Source: CAYQXJ01 sp964421565
GTDB lineage: Bacteria > Planctomycetota > Brocadiia > SM23-32
Length of the DNA stretch: 64,000 bases
Direction of reading: 5' to 3'
NCBI GenBank assembly: GCA_964421565.1
Contig: CAYQXJ010000006.1
Coordinates: 124,001-188,000 of the forward strand
Part shown: positions 14,652 to 23,095 of the stretch, one piece after another
Layout of the letters: the number at the start of each line of letters is the position of its first letter
Position numbering within the stretch: position 1 is the stretch's first letter
The notes under the pieces: model-generated
What the model was told of the DNA's origin: nothing
Seen by the model: the letters and a program-made list of their open reading frames with translations, nothing else
Databases searched by the model: none
Made by a program: the position numbers and the translations under genes

Positions 14652-17036
14652 ATGAAGATCCGGAAGGCGGTTCTCTGTGTCGTGCTGTTGAGCATTGCCG
14701 GTCTTTGCACTTGCCGCGCCGTCCGCGCTCAGGCCGAGCAGGAGTTCGGACGCGAGGTCGTCCTGGAGGCGCTTAGTGACTTTGCCTGTTCGGATGTGTA
14801 CGAGATTGCCACGCAACATGCCCTTCTGCGGTTGAACTACATCCGCAGCGATACGGAACCACCTAAGCCCATGTCGGGCCTGACCCGCAGCGCATACCTG
14901 GTGCGTCAGACCGAGGGCGGCACTCGCCAGCTTCTGGTGGGGCTCCGCTGCTACGCCACTCAGGCCAACCGCCTCTACCTGTGGGGTACGTCTGCAGATG
15001 GGCAGCCCAACCCCGACCTGGACGTCCTGCAAGGCGTGGTCGCCGAAGCAGTACAGGCACGCCAGCAGTCGCCCCGCAGCCTGGCACTGCGGGACTTGCT
15101 GTATGAGACTTACCAGCTCAGCAACATCGATTACGATAGCTGTCTGAAAATATTGAAAGGCCTTGGCTATAGCACAGAGCCGCCGGGAGCCACGGTGGAT
15201 ATCTCGAAGCTGCCCACTGTTTTCCACATGCCGGTCCTGGCGTCCGAGACGGTTGTGGGTCGTAGCGCACGCAAAGAACACGATGCTAATCTGCCTGCCG
15301 ATACCATCTCGGCCCCTGAGAACCGACTGATGATCATCTACCACCCGAGCCAATCCGAGGAGTTTGGCAATCTGCGGGACCTGCTCGACAAAACCGTAGA
15401 CGTGCCGGCCCAGCAAGTGCTGATCGAGGGCATGGTCATTGAACTGACAGAGGACGACTTCAAATCTTTGGGTGTCGAGTGGGAGTGGTTCAACGGTAGA
15501 TGGCAGAAGGCTACCTTCCTGGCCGATGGCGAACAGGTGCCCTTTGTCATCAGCTATGACCCTCAGTTTACCCCCCCGGCCGACCTGGCCAACCGCGTGC
15601 GCGCCACCCTTACAGCGATCATCGAAGAGGGGCGGGGAGAAGTCCTTTCCAGTCCGTCCATCCTTGTGTTGGACAACCGGAACGCCCGCATCCAGGTGGT
15701 GCGGGACGTGCCCATCTTTGAGTCTCTGATCACCGAGCGCACGACCGATGTGAAGGTGAGGTTTGAGCGTGTCGGCATCGTGCTCAACATCAAGCCGCGC
15801 ATAAGCGGCGACAAGTCGGTGGTGGCGATGCAGATACTGGTGGAGGTGAGTGAAGCGCCGGAGGAGGATTTCATCATCGTTGAGGACCAGGCGGTCGCCC
15901 CCCTGATCAACCGGCGCATCGTTGAGACAGTCGCCAGGGTCAATGACAACACTCCCTTCATCATCGGGGGGCTGATACGCGATGAGAACGCACGCACGAT
16001 GGACCGCATACCCATCATCTCAAACATCCCGATTATTGGTCGCCTGTTTCGCCGGCAGTCCGACCGTCGGGCGAAACGCGAGGTGATCATCGTCTTGACG
16101 CCGCGTGTGATCGCTACGGGCGGAACGAACCGGCCTGTGCTCCCGAAGGATTCGGAGCGGTTCGACTTCTTGAACAATCGGCTCTTCCGCAACAGCTACC
16201 GGCTCAAAGCCGACGACGTGTTCGACCTTGGGTTCCTGGAGGGGAACATGGATGTGCAGCGGACGATGTCCCGCGCACGGCAGTTCGCCTATCGCAACCC
16301 GAGCTACACCGAGCGCCAGCCGTTCAAGGACATCCTGGCCGATACCATACCAGGCGAAGATGCCGTCGTCGTGCGCATGATCTACGAGGTCGCCAAGGAC
16401 AAACTGCAGCTGCACGAGCGGATCGACACCGAGAACATCATTGTGTTTGAGCAAGACGACGCGGAGCCCGCCGGCTTCCATGTCGCGTTCCTGGCCCGAG
16501 GCGGCGGCGGAGTGCTGGAAGAGAACAGCCCCGATGGCACCGTTGCCGGCTACTTCGCCCGGCCGTACCCGAAGGAAGTCCTGTTCCTCCGTTACAGGTT
16601 GGATCCGGAGGGAGGGCTGAAGGCCGCACTACAGTCGCCGACCGCCAAGCTGGAGTGGTTGAGAGTGGCCGACCGTGACGCTGTGGAGCAACACCTGCTA
16701 GAGATAAACCAGGTGGGCAGCGACCTGCGCTACGAAGAGTTCGCTCTCGTGCTCGACACAGAAAGCGACCTGGAGCGGCTGAAAACCGCGATCGCGATGC
16801 GCGAAATCGCCAAGGTGAACAACATCGAGGAACTGCTGCTGCTGCGTAACTTCCGGGTCGGCCGCAAGATCGTAATACCCGAGCTTGACGGGCCCGATGA
16901 GCGCATCTACCTGGCCGACCGGACAGTTGCTGAGTTCTTCTTCAAGAGCGATTACTACTACTACGCCTTGCGAGATGCGCTGGAACGAGCATACGATATT
17001 ATCAGCGAAGCCATTGCTTCGGAGGAGCCGATGTGA
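14652..17036 (+). CDS. Secretin-family outer-membrane protein with long C-terminal extension
   Basis: 794 residues. A signal peptide (residues 1-26, cleavable after VRAQA) leads to a periplasmic N-region of about 220 residues. The secretin core (about 250-490) reads VPAQQVLIEGMVIEL, GEVLSSPSILVLDN, VGIVLNIKPRIS, TPFIIGGLIRDE, IPIISNIPIIGRLFRR and REVIIVLTPRV, as in GspD/PulD/PilQ. The core forms the gated ring for export of proteins or pili. After it come about 300 further residues with no motif I recognise, ending in a charged helical tail. No other type II secretion or type IV pilus gene is in the window. The next gene overlaps by 4 bp (ATGA). Confidence 0.88.
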   Translation: MKIRKAVLCVVLLSIAGLCTCRAVRAQAEQEFGREVVLEALSDFACSDVYEIATQHALLRLNYIRSDTEPPKPMSGLTRSAYLVRQTEGGTRQLLVGLRCYATQANRLYLWGTSADGQPNPDLDVLQGVVAEAVQARQQSPRSLALRDLLYETYQLSNIDYDSCLKILKGLGYSTEPPGATVDISKLPTVFHMPVLASETVVGRSARKEHDANLPADTISAPENRLMIIYHPSQSEEFGNLRDLLDKTVDVPAQQVLIEGMVIELTEDDFKSLGVEWEWFNGRWQKATFLADGEQVPFVISYDPQFTPPADLANRVRATLTAIIEEGRGEVLSSPSILVLDNRNARIQVVRDVPIFESLITERTTDVKVRFERVGIVLNIKPRISGDKSVVAMQILVEVSEAPEEDFIIVEDQAVAPLINRRIVETVARVNDNTPFIIGGLIRDENARTMDRIPIISNIPIIGRLFRRQSDRRAKREVIIVLTPRVIATGGTNRPVLPKDSERFDFLNNRLFRNSYRLKADDVFDLGFLEGNMDVQRTMSRARQFAYRNPSYTERQPFKDILADTIPGEDAVVVRMIYEVAKDKLQLHERIDTENIIVFEQDDAEPAGFHVAFLARGGGGVLEENSPDGTVAGYFARPYPKEVLFLRYRLDPEGGLKAALQSPTAKLEWLRVADRDAVEQHLLEINQVGSDLRYEEFALVLDTESDLERLKTAIAMREIAKVNNIEELLLLRNFRVGRKIVIPELDGPDERIYLADRTVAEFFFKSDYYYYALRDALERAYDIISEAIASEEPM

Positions 17037-17326
17037 TTCGGTTGCTGGTAATCCTGTTGCTGCTCTGCCTGTTGCAGGCAGGGGGGTGCACGGGCAGACA
17101 GCGGACCAACAGGTCCGAACCGCCCTCACCCATGGCCGGTGTTGCCCTGGGCATGGACGCGGATGATGTGCGTAGCGCTCTGGGGGCACCGGATACCGTC
17201 GACGAACGGGCCGGCCAGGGCATTGCCGTGTGGAGTTACTTAGACGCAGGCGTGGTCATACTGGAAGATGACAAGGTGGTTTTCACTTATCCTCCGGCCG
17301 CTGCAGGTTCTGAGCGCGAGCGATGA
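17033..17326 (+). CDS. Small BamE/SmpA-like lipoprotein
   Basis: 97 residues. A hydrophobic signal ends in a lipobox-like LQAGGC (Cys19) followed by TGRQRTNRSE. The mature part has the short alpha-beta pattern of BamE/OmlA proteins: GVALGMDADDVRSALGAPDTVDE, then IAVWSYLDAGVVILEDDKVV. In BamE this domain supports outer-membrane protein assembly. Here, translationally coupled to a secretin, a pilotin-like role in secretin targeting is an attractive inference. The match is by pattern only. Confidence 0.7.
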   Translation: MIRLLVILLLLCLLQAGGCTGRQRTNRSEPPSPMAGVALGMDADDVRSALGAPDTVDERAGQGIAVWSYLDAGVVILEDDKVVFTYPPAAAGSERER

Positions 17327-17345
17327 CGAAGCTCGTGCTGATGCC

Positions 17346-19142
17346 GTGGCCGGGGTTGCCGCAACGCCCCAGGGCGCGTCCCATGCGGAAGGGGACGGTC
17401 TGACGGGCAGGGCGGGGGCGCGCAGCTTCCATGCCTTGAGGGACCTGGCGAGCCTGGTAAGGCCTCATCGCAAGGTGCTGGTGCTGGTGATGGTCTGCCT
17501 GATGATGCTCTCCGGGCTGCAGCTTGCGATGCCCAAGGTGCTGAAGTACGTGATTGATCACGTCTTCATCGCCGAAGAAGGGGTGGCGCTCTCAACCCGG
17601 CGTACGCGCCTGCTGGTCGTGTTGCCGGTTGTCCTGGTCATCTACCTGCTACGCAACGGTTTCTACTACCTGGAGAAAACGCGCACCATGGCCGTCGGCG
17701 AGAAGGCGGCTTTCGGACTGCGCGAGCGCCTGCTGAAACACCTGCACACTCTGAGCATCGACTACTATCAGCGCAACAACCCGGGCAAGATATCCGCCCG
17801 CCTCATGCAGGACGTGCAATCCATCAAGCAGTTCCTGCAGGACGAACTGGACACGCTGGGCCGCAACATCTTCCTTCTACTGCTGGCGGTTGCCATCCTG
17901 CTGGAGGAAAACGTGCTGCTGGCCCTGGTGAGTTTCCTGGTGATGCCGTTCCACGTGCTGGTCTACTACGTGTTTCGAAAACCCATCAGCACGTACGCGC
18001 GCCAGGCGAAGGAGCAGATAGCCGATGTCAGCGGCGACCTGGTGCAGCAGTTCGATGCGGGCGGCGCGGTCACGGTGAAGGCGAGCGCGACGCAAGCGAT
18101 CGAACAGGAGAAGTTCCGTCGTTCCATGCGGCGGGGCATGAAGGCCCAGATCAAGCAGAACAAGTACTACACTTTACAGAAGATCGCCGCGGACATGCTG
18201 GTGGGGCTGGGGCTGATCGTGCTGTTCGGCGTAGGCGGCGTGCTGGTGCTGAAGGAGGGTGGCATGGACACCGGCGCCTTCGTCTCGTTCTACGTGTACG
18301 TGGGCATGCTCTATCCCGTGCTGCCCCAGCTCGTATCGCAGGCCGGCCGCTTCACGCGCACCGCCACCAGTATTGAGCGCGTCACGGAGATCCTGAGTAT
18401 AGAACCAAGCGTGCGCGAAAAAGACGACGCCGTCCCGTACGAGATCACGCACGGGAGGATCGAGTTCCGGGACGTCTCCTTCACCTATGAAACGGGCGCC
18501 GCCGAACAGGTGCTGGAGGACGTGTCATTCACCATCGAACCGAACGAGCACGTGCTGATAACCGGGCCCAGCGGCGGCGGCAAGAGCACGTGCGTGAACC
18601 TCATCGCGCGCTTCTACGACCCGACCGAAGGGAGCATTCACATCGACGGGGTTGACCTGCGTGACTTCACGCTGGCCAGCCTCAGGCGGCAGATCGGATT
18701 CGTCTTCCAGGACTGCTTCCTCTTCAACGACACCATCATGGCCAACATCCGTTATGCATGGCCCGAGGCGAGTAACGAGGCGGTGATCGATGCCTCGTGC
18801 AACGCCGGCGCACACGAATTCGTGCAGAAGCTTCCCGAGGGATACAATACGTTGATCGGCGAAGGCGGTGTCCAGATATCGGCCGGGCAGAAGCGACGGC
18901 TGATGATTGCGCGGGCCATACTGAAGAACCCGAGGATACTGATCCTGGATGAACCGTTGGTATCGCTCGACCATGAAACGCGACGGCGAGCCATACAGGG
19001 CCTGGCTACCTTGATAGGCACGCGCACGGTGCTCACCATTACCCACTACCCGGCAGAGCTGCCGAATGTCGACAAGCAGATGCACATTGCCGACGGCAGG
19101 GCCACGGTGCGTGACCTTTCCGGTAGAGTGCTCCAGTTCTGA
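17346..19142 (+). CDS. ABC exporter, MsbA-like half transporter
   Basis: About 598 residues from GTG 17346. An ATG at 17268 would add 26 residues but overlap the lipoprotein gene by 59 bp; neither start has a clear binding site. Six membrane helices with a typical exporter core precede the nucleotide-binding domain: GPSGGGKST (Walker A), QISAGQKRRLMIARA (signature, Ala instead of the usual second Gly), ILILDEPLVSLD (Walker B/D-loop) and the H-loop in TITHYPA. It probably flips a lipid, glycolipid or peptide across the inner membrane as a homodimer. Placement between a secretin and lipoproteins suggests an envelope or export role. Confidence 0.88.
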   Translation: MAGVAATPQGASHAEGDGLTGRAGARSFHALRDLASLVRPHRKVLVLVMVCLMMLSGLQLAMPKVLKYVIDHVFIAEEGVALSTRRTRLLVVLPVVLVIYLLRNGFYYLEKTRTMAVGEKAAFGLRERLLKHLHTLSIDYYQRNNPGKISARLMQDVQSIKQFLQDELDTLGRNIFLLLLAVAILLEENVLLALVSFLVMPFHVLVYYVFRKPISTYARQAKEQIADVSGDLVQQFDAGGAVTVKASATQAIEQEKFRRSMRRGMKAQIKQNKYYTLQKIAADMLVGLGLIVLFGVGGVLVLKEGGMDTGAFVSFYVYVGMLYPVLPQLVSQAGRFTRTATSIERVTEILSIEPSVREKDDAVPYEITHGRIEFRDVSFTYETGAAEQVLEDVSFTIEPNEHVLITGPSGGGKSTCVNLIARFYDPTEGSIHIDGVDLRDFTLASLRRQIGFVFQDCFLFNDTIMANIRYAWPEASNEAVIDASCNAGAHEFVQKLPEGYNTLIGEGGVQISAGQKRRLMIARAILKNPRILILDEPLVSLDHETRRRAIQGLATLIGTRTVLTITHYPAELPNVDKQMHIADGRATVRDLSGRVLQF

Positions 19143-19176
19143 ACCAACAGGCCGACCGTAGATTGAGAGGTCGCAG

Positions 19177-20064
19177 ATGGGAAAAGCAGGGCGTGCAGTG
19201 ACCATCGTTGCGCTCGGAGTTATTGCTGCCGGGTGCGCCGCGACGCCCGAGCAGCGCCAGGCGGTGCAGCAGGCGCGACTGGAGGCCATGGAGCTGCTGG
19301 ACGGTTTTGCGGCGGCAATACAGGAGAAAGCCCCCGATGCCTTGCGCCCGCTGCTGGCGCCGAGGACGGGGCAGTCGCGGTTCGTTGAGCTGGGGCTGAG
19401 GATGCGCAACGCGAGCTGGTTGGAGTTCTACTCCGGGTACACCCTGGATGTCCGCCATGCGGTGGAGAACGTGCGTTCGGCGCCATGGCTTGACGGTGAA
19501 GCAGAACTCACAGTGGCCGGCTCCAACGCGCAGGGCGAACGCTTTGAGGACCAGTTTGTGCTGAGCCGCGGGCAAGGGGGATGGTACATCAAAGATTTCA
19601 CCCTGCGTCAGCCCGAGCCGGGTGACCCGCTGGACCCCCCTCCGCAGGTCGCCGAGCAGATACGACCGCAGGTCGTGCAGATCATGACATGGCTCAAAGA
19701 GGGTCGTATCGGCGAAATCTACTATGCCATGCCGGAGGAGCCGCAGTTCCGTTACCGTATGCCGAAGCTCTCCTTCTGGCAGAAGCTGAGCGCTGGGGAC
19801 GTGGGCCCAATCTCGGTCTTTACCGACCTGCAGAGGTTTCGCCGGCTCACCATTGCGGCCTGGCCCGATCTGTCCCAGCCCCTGGAGTTGGAATGGCTCG
19901 CTCCGGGCGCTATGAATGCCGTCTACGAACTGCCCTACGCCTGGCAGTCTCCTGAGTTGGAGACCCTCACCGTACGGCTCACGTTTGTGGAGAAGGCGGG
20001 CGCGTGGACGTTCCACCAGATATCCCTCGTTGGCGCCGCCATGCCCTATAGCGAGGAGCCCTGA
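19177..20064 (+). CDS. Lipoprotein of unknown function
   Basis: 295 residues. The signal sequence ends with a lipobox (VIAAGC, Cys20). The next ~40 residues are helical (EQRQAVQQARLEAMELLDGF), followed by a mixed domain containing WYIKDFTLRQPEPGDPLDPPPQ and an SNTF2-like alternation of strands. I do not recognise the family. GAGAGG precedes the ATG. It is the last gene of the secretin-BamE-ABC run and presumably sits in the periplasmic face of a membrane. Confidence 0.75.
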   Translation: MGKAGRAVTIVALGVIAAGCAATPEQRQAVQQARLEAMELLDGFAAAIQEKAPDALRPLLAPRTGQSRFVELGLRMRNASWLEFYSGYTLDVRHAVENVRSAPWLDGEAELTVAGSNAQGERFEDQFVLSRGQGGWYIKDFTLRQPEPGDPLDPPPQVAEQIRPQVVQIMTWLKEGRIGEIYYAMPEEPQFRYRMPKLSFWQKLSAGDVGPISVFTDLQRFRRLTIAAWPDLSQPLELEWLAPGAMNAVYELPYAWQSPELETLTVRLTFVEKAGAWTFHQISLVGAAMPYSEEP

Positions 20065-20109
20065 GACGGGAAAGGCGAGGGGGGCAGCAGGACGCCCAGC
20101 GGGGCAGAC

Positions 20110-21084
20110 ATGACGGTCATGCGCGTATCACAGACGGAAGCCGGCACCCCCTTGCTCGAGTTTCTTAGCGGGCGCCTTATCAACGAGTCCAAAGTCACGC
20201 TGCGGCGCGTCGTCGGCACTGGAGAAGCGCTTGTCAACGGGCAGGCCGTTCCCAGCGGACACCGCCTGCGTACCGGTGACTCCGTTGCCGTGCCGACCCG
20301 CCTGGATGCGGGCCCACCCCCTGAGCAGCAGATGCCTGTCGAGGTGCTGTACGAGGACGGGCGCCATCTATGCGTCAACAAGCCCGTCGGTGTGCCTGTG
20401 GTGCCGGCTCGCGACGGTGCGAACGCCGAATACTACGAGTCGCTTGTGGCGTTTCTTAACCGCGAGGCGCCCTGCGGCGGACCGTACGTGCGGCCTCATG
20501 TGGTGCACCGCCTCGACCAGGAGACATCGGGTGTGCTTCTGGTTGCGTGCGACGCGCAGGCGGCCAGAGACCTGGGGCTGCAGTTCCAGCATCGCCATGT
20601 GCACAAGAGCTACCTGTGCGTCGTGGAGGGCGTGCTGCCGCTGCAGCGGGCAGAACTGGAGATCCCGATGGAGCGGGACCCGCAGAGCGTGCTGACCATG
20701 AGGCCTGCGCGCAAGGGCGGCAAGCCGGCCCAAACATTGGTCACGGTGGAGGAGCGCTTTGGGCATTTCTGCCTGGTGCGTGCAGAGCCATTGTCCGGCA
20801 GGCAGCACCAGATACGCGTCCACCTGGCCGCGACAGGCTACCCGCTTGTGGTGGACCGACACTACGGGCGGCGCGAGCGCCTGACCGGTGCCGAGTTCAA
20901 TGCCATCCTTGGTCGAAGAGTGGCGGGCCCGGACGATGTCGTCATGTCGCGCCTCCCGCTGCACGCCGCATCCATCCGGTACGTTGCTCCAGGCGCTGTG
21001 CAGGAACGTGAACAGCGCTGCCCGGTGCCGGCTGACATGGCATCCTTTGTGGACATACTGCGACGGTTCGACCCACCGCGGTAG
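20110..21084 (+). CDS. RluA-family rRNA/tRNA pseudouridine synthase
   Basis: 324 residues. Residues 1-80 form an S4-like RNA-binding domain (LLEFLSGRLINESKVTLRR, ALVNGQAV, LRTGDSVAV). The catalytic domain has HRLDQETSGVLLVA with the invariant Asp nucleophile, followed by HKSYLCVVEG, GRQHQIRVHLAATGYPLVVD and LHAASI. It isomerises uridine in rRNA or tRNA. Which RluA/C/D subgroup it belongs to cannot be fixed. The preceding lipoprotein gene ends 45 bp upstream. Confidence 0.92.
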   Translation: MTVMRVSQTEAGTPLLEFLSGRLINESKVTLRRVVGTGEALVNGQAVPSGHRLRTGDSVAVPTRLDAGPPPEQQMPVEVLYEDGRHLCVNKPVGVPVVPARDGANAEYYESLVAFLNREAPCGGPYVRPHVVHRLDQETSGVLLVACDAQAARDLGLQFQHRHVHKSYLCVVEGVLPLQRAELEIPMERDPQSVLTMRPARKGGKPAQTLVTVEERFGHFCLVRAEPLSGRQHQIRVHLAATGYPLVVDRHYGRRERLTGAEFNAILGRRVAGPDDVVMSRLPLHAASIRYVAPGAVQEREQRCPVPADMASFVDILRRFDPPR

Positions 21085-21190
21085 CTTCCCCGGCCGGCAG
21101 CGCCGTTTGCACCTCTCCTGCAGCAAAGGTTATCCTGATGCTCGTTTTCTGCGAGCAGGGCAGCCCCCGGGCAGAGTCTGGAGGAACAGC

Positions 21191-22171
21191 ATGGCGATGA
21201 CGCAACCGGTTCTGGTTGTGATCCAGGGCCAGGAGCCCGGCCGTGTGCACCGTCTGCCCGAGAATCGCGTCACCAGCATTGGGCGCTCTGCACGCAACGT
21301 TATACAGATCGTCAATCCGAGCGTCAGTCGCTTCCACTGCGAGATATCGTACGTCAACGGTGTATGGCGGCTACACGATCTGAACAGCCGCCGGGGCACT
21401 CTCGTTAACGGCGAACGGGTGACCGAGAACGCGGTGCTCAACCCGGGCGATATCATACGACTGAGCACAACGGTGCTGCGCTTCGATCGAGTGCAGGAGT
21501 CTGCCTTCCAGGATGACGCACTGCTCGCCCTTCTGGAGGCGGAACTGGATCAGAACTTGTCGCAGGGCGCCTCTCGCTCCCAATGGTTGGACAAGGTGTT
21601 GGAGCGCAACCGCCTGGAGAGCCAGCGGTTGCAGGAACGTGAGGAGGTGCAGGAGTACTCAGCGCGGCGCAATGTCCGGTTCTTGCTGATCGTGGCGATC
21701 TTGGTGGCGCTCGGAGTGGCCGGCGCCCTCGCCTACGCGCGACACGGCGCGCTGAACCACGAGGAGAACGGCCGGAGCGAACTGGCGCAGCAAGCGCTGG
21801 CGCGCGCGCGGCAGGCCATGGGTGAGGACGGTCTCGAGGCGCTGCGGGTGCTGGAGGAGGTCAGAGATCGCTTCGCAGGAACCCGTGCCGCCCGTGAGGC
21901 AACCAGGGAGGTCGAGAGTCTGGCTCCACAATTGCTCGACGAGGGATTGCGGAAGATAGGCGAGCTGGAGGTCCGCGGCGATTACGCGCAGGCTTGGCAG
22001 GAGTATGCTCGGCTGAAAGGCCTGCCGCTGGGCGAAGGGGCATCGGAGTTGCTGGCGGAGCGCGAGGAGGTCACAGGCCAACTGGTTGACGCCGCGCGCT
22101 CTGTGTCGAAGGAAAGACAGGGAGCGGCGCCAGACGGCACCGGGCCCGAGCCGAATGCCGATGGAGGGTAA
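21191..22171 (+). CDS. FHA-domain single-pass membrane protein
   Basis: 326 residues from ATG 21191, fixed by GGAGG at 21180-21184. Residues 25-95 are a forkhead-associated domain: SIGRSARNVIQI, PSVSRFHCEI, LHDLNSRRGTLVNG. The GR, SxxH and N-G residues needed for phosphothreonine binding are present. A charged coiled-coil stretch (112-160) precedes one transmembrane helix (about 163-182), then a ~140-residue helical, probably extracytoplasmic tail. With a Ser/Thr kinase two genes downstream, it is a likely phospho-reader in the same signalling unit. The stop overlaps the ribosome binding region of the next gene. Confidence 0.85.
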   Translation: MAMTQPVLVVIQGQEPGRVHRLPENRVTSIGRSARNVIQIVNPSVSRFHCEISYVNGVWRLHDLNSRRGTLVNGERVTENAVLNPGDIIRLSTTVLRFDRVQESAFQDDALLALLEAELDQNLSQGASRSQWLDKVLERNRLESQRLQEREEVQEYSARRNVRFLLIVAILVALGVAGALAYARHGALNHEENGRSELAQQALARARQAMGEDGLEALRVLEEVRDRFAGTRAAREATREVESLAPQLLDEGLRKIGELEVRGDYAQAWQEYARLKGLPLGEGASELLAEREEVTGQLVDAARSVSKERQGAAPDGTGPEPNADGG

Positions 22172-22175
22172 GTTC

Positions 22176-23081
22176 TTGACGACTGAGAGCAGTGTCGAGC
22201 TGACGACGAACGAGGACGAACTCGTCGAAGTAGCCGTTCTGGGCGAGGTTGCCCCGGCGGTGAGTTCGGGTTCATGGCGCGTGGGCCCGCAAGGGGTGCC
22301 GACGATGTTGCCCGGCGTTGGTGGTATCACATACAACTGCAAAGTCGGCGACAGCGCACTGCGCTGGGCAGCGGACCATGTGGAGCCGGGCGTTTCGGTG
22401 AAGACCAAAGACGGTAAGGCGAACACCGCCCTGAACATCATGGCGTGCGTAGGCAACGTGGCGCGGGTCGTGAGCGGGGATGCGAAAGGCGCAGAAGGTG
22501 TCGTAACCGGCAAGCACGGCGGCGTGGAGCACGTTCTGGTGGACTTCGCCGATGCCGTCCTCGAGAGTTTGGTTATCGGGGACAAGGTACAGGTGCGATC
22601 GCGCGGGCTTGGGCTGAGCCTGCTGGACTACCCGACCGTCAAGGTCATGAACGTAGCCCCGCGGCTTTTGCACCTGATGGTCCGCGGCGTTGACGACGGG
22701 CGACTGGTCATCCCGGTCGCGCACTGCCTGCCTGCTGCCCTGATGGGCAGCGGTATTGGGCGCAGTCACACGTTTTCCGGCGACTACGACATCCAACTGT
22801 CGGATGAACAGATGGTGGCCCGGCATGGGCTCGAGGGGCTCCGGCTCGGCGACATCGTCGCCGTGGAGGACGCCGACCACTCCTTCGGACGGGTCTACAA
22901 GACCGGAGCGGTGAGCATCGGAGTCGTTGTGCACAGTCTGTGCACTACGGCCGGGCATGGGCCGGGCCTGACTTCGCTTATCAGCAGCCCCGAGGGTCGG
23001 ATACGCACGGTAGTGAGCGACTCGGCGAACGTCGCCGATTACCTCCATATCGGTAGGAGGCGGGCGGCTCATGACGGGTAG
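22176..23081 (+). CDS. DUF4438 family protein
   Basis: About 301 residues from TTG 22176, chosen because GGAGGG (22163-22168) sits 8 nt before it; ATG 22161 is the alternative. Conserved text includes GVPTMLPGVGGITYNCKVGDSA, DHVEPGVSVK, GKHGGVEHVLVDF, GSGIGRSHTFSGDYDI and HSLCTTAGHGPGL. DUF4438 is known from Thermotogae and other anaerobes, has a solved fold, and has no assigned function; the many Gly, His and Asp residues suggest a small-molecule site. It lies between the FHA and kinase genes with 4- and 14-bp gaps, so it is in their operon. Its role there is unknown. Confidence 0.8.
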   Translation: MTTESSVELTTNEDELVEVAVLGEVAPAVSSGSWRVGPQGVPTMLPGVGGITYNCKVGDSALRWAADHVEPGVSVKTKDGKANTALNIMACVGNVARVVSGDAKGAEGVVTGKHGGVEHVLVDFADAVLESLVIGDKVQVRSRGLGLSLLDYPTVKVMNVAPRLLHLMVRGVDDGRLVIPVAHCLPAALMGSGIGRSHTFSGDYDIQLSDEQMVARHGLEGLRLGDIVAVEDADHSFGRVYKTGAVSIGVVVHSLCTTAGHGPGLTSLISSPEGRIRTVVSDSANVADYLHIGRRRAAHDG

Positions 23082-23095
23082 GATCCGGCGGTAAC

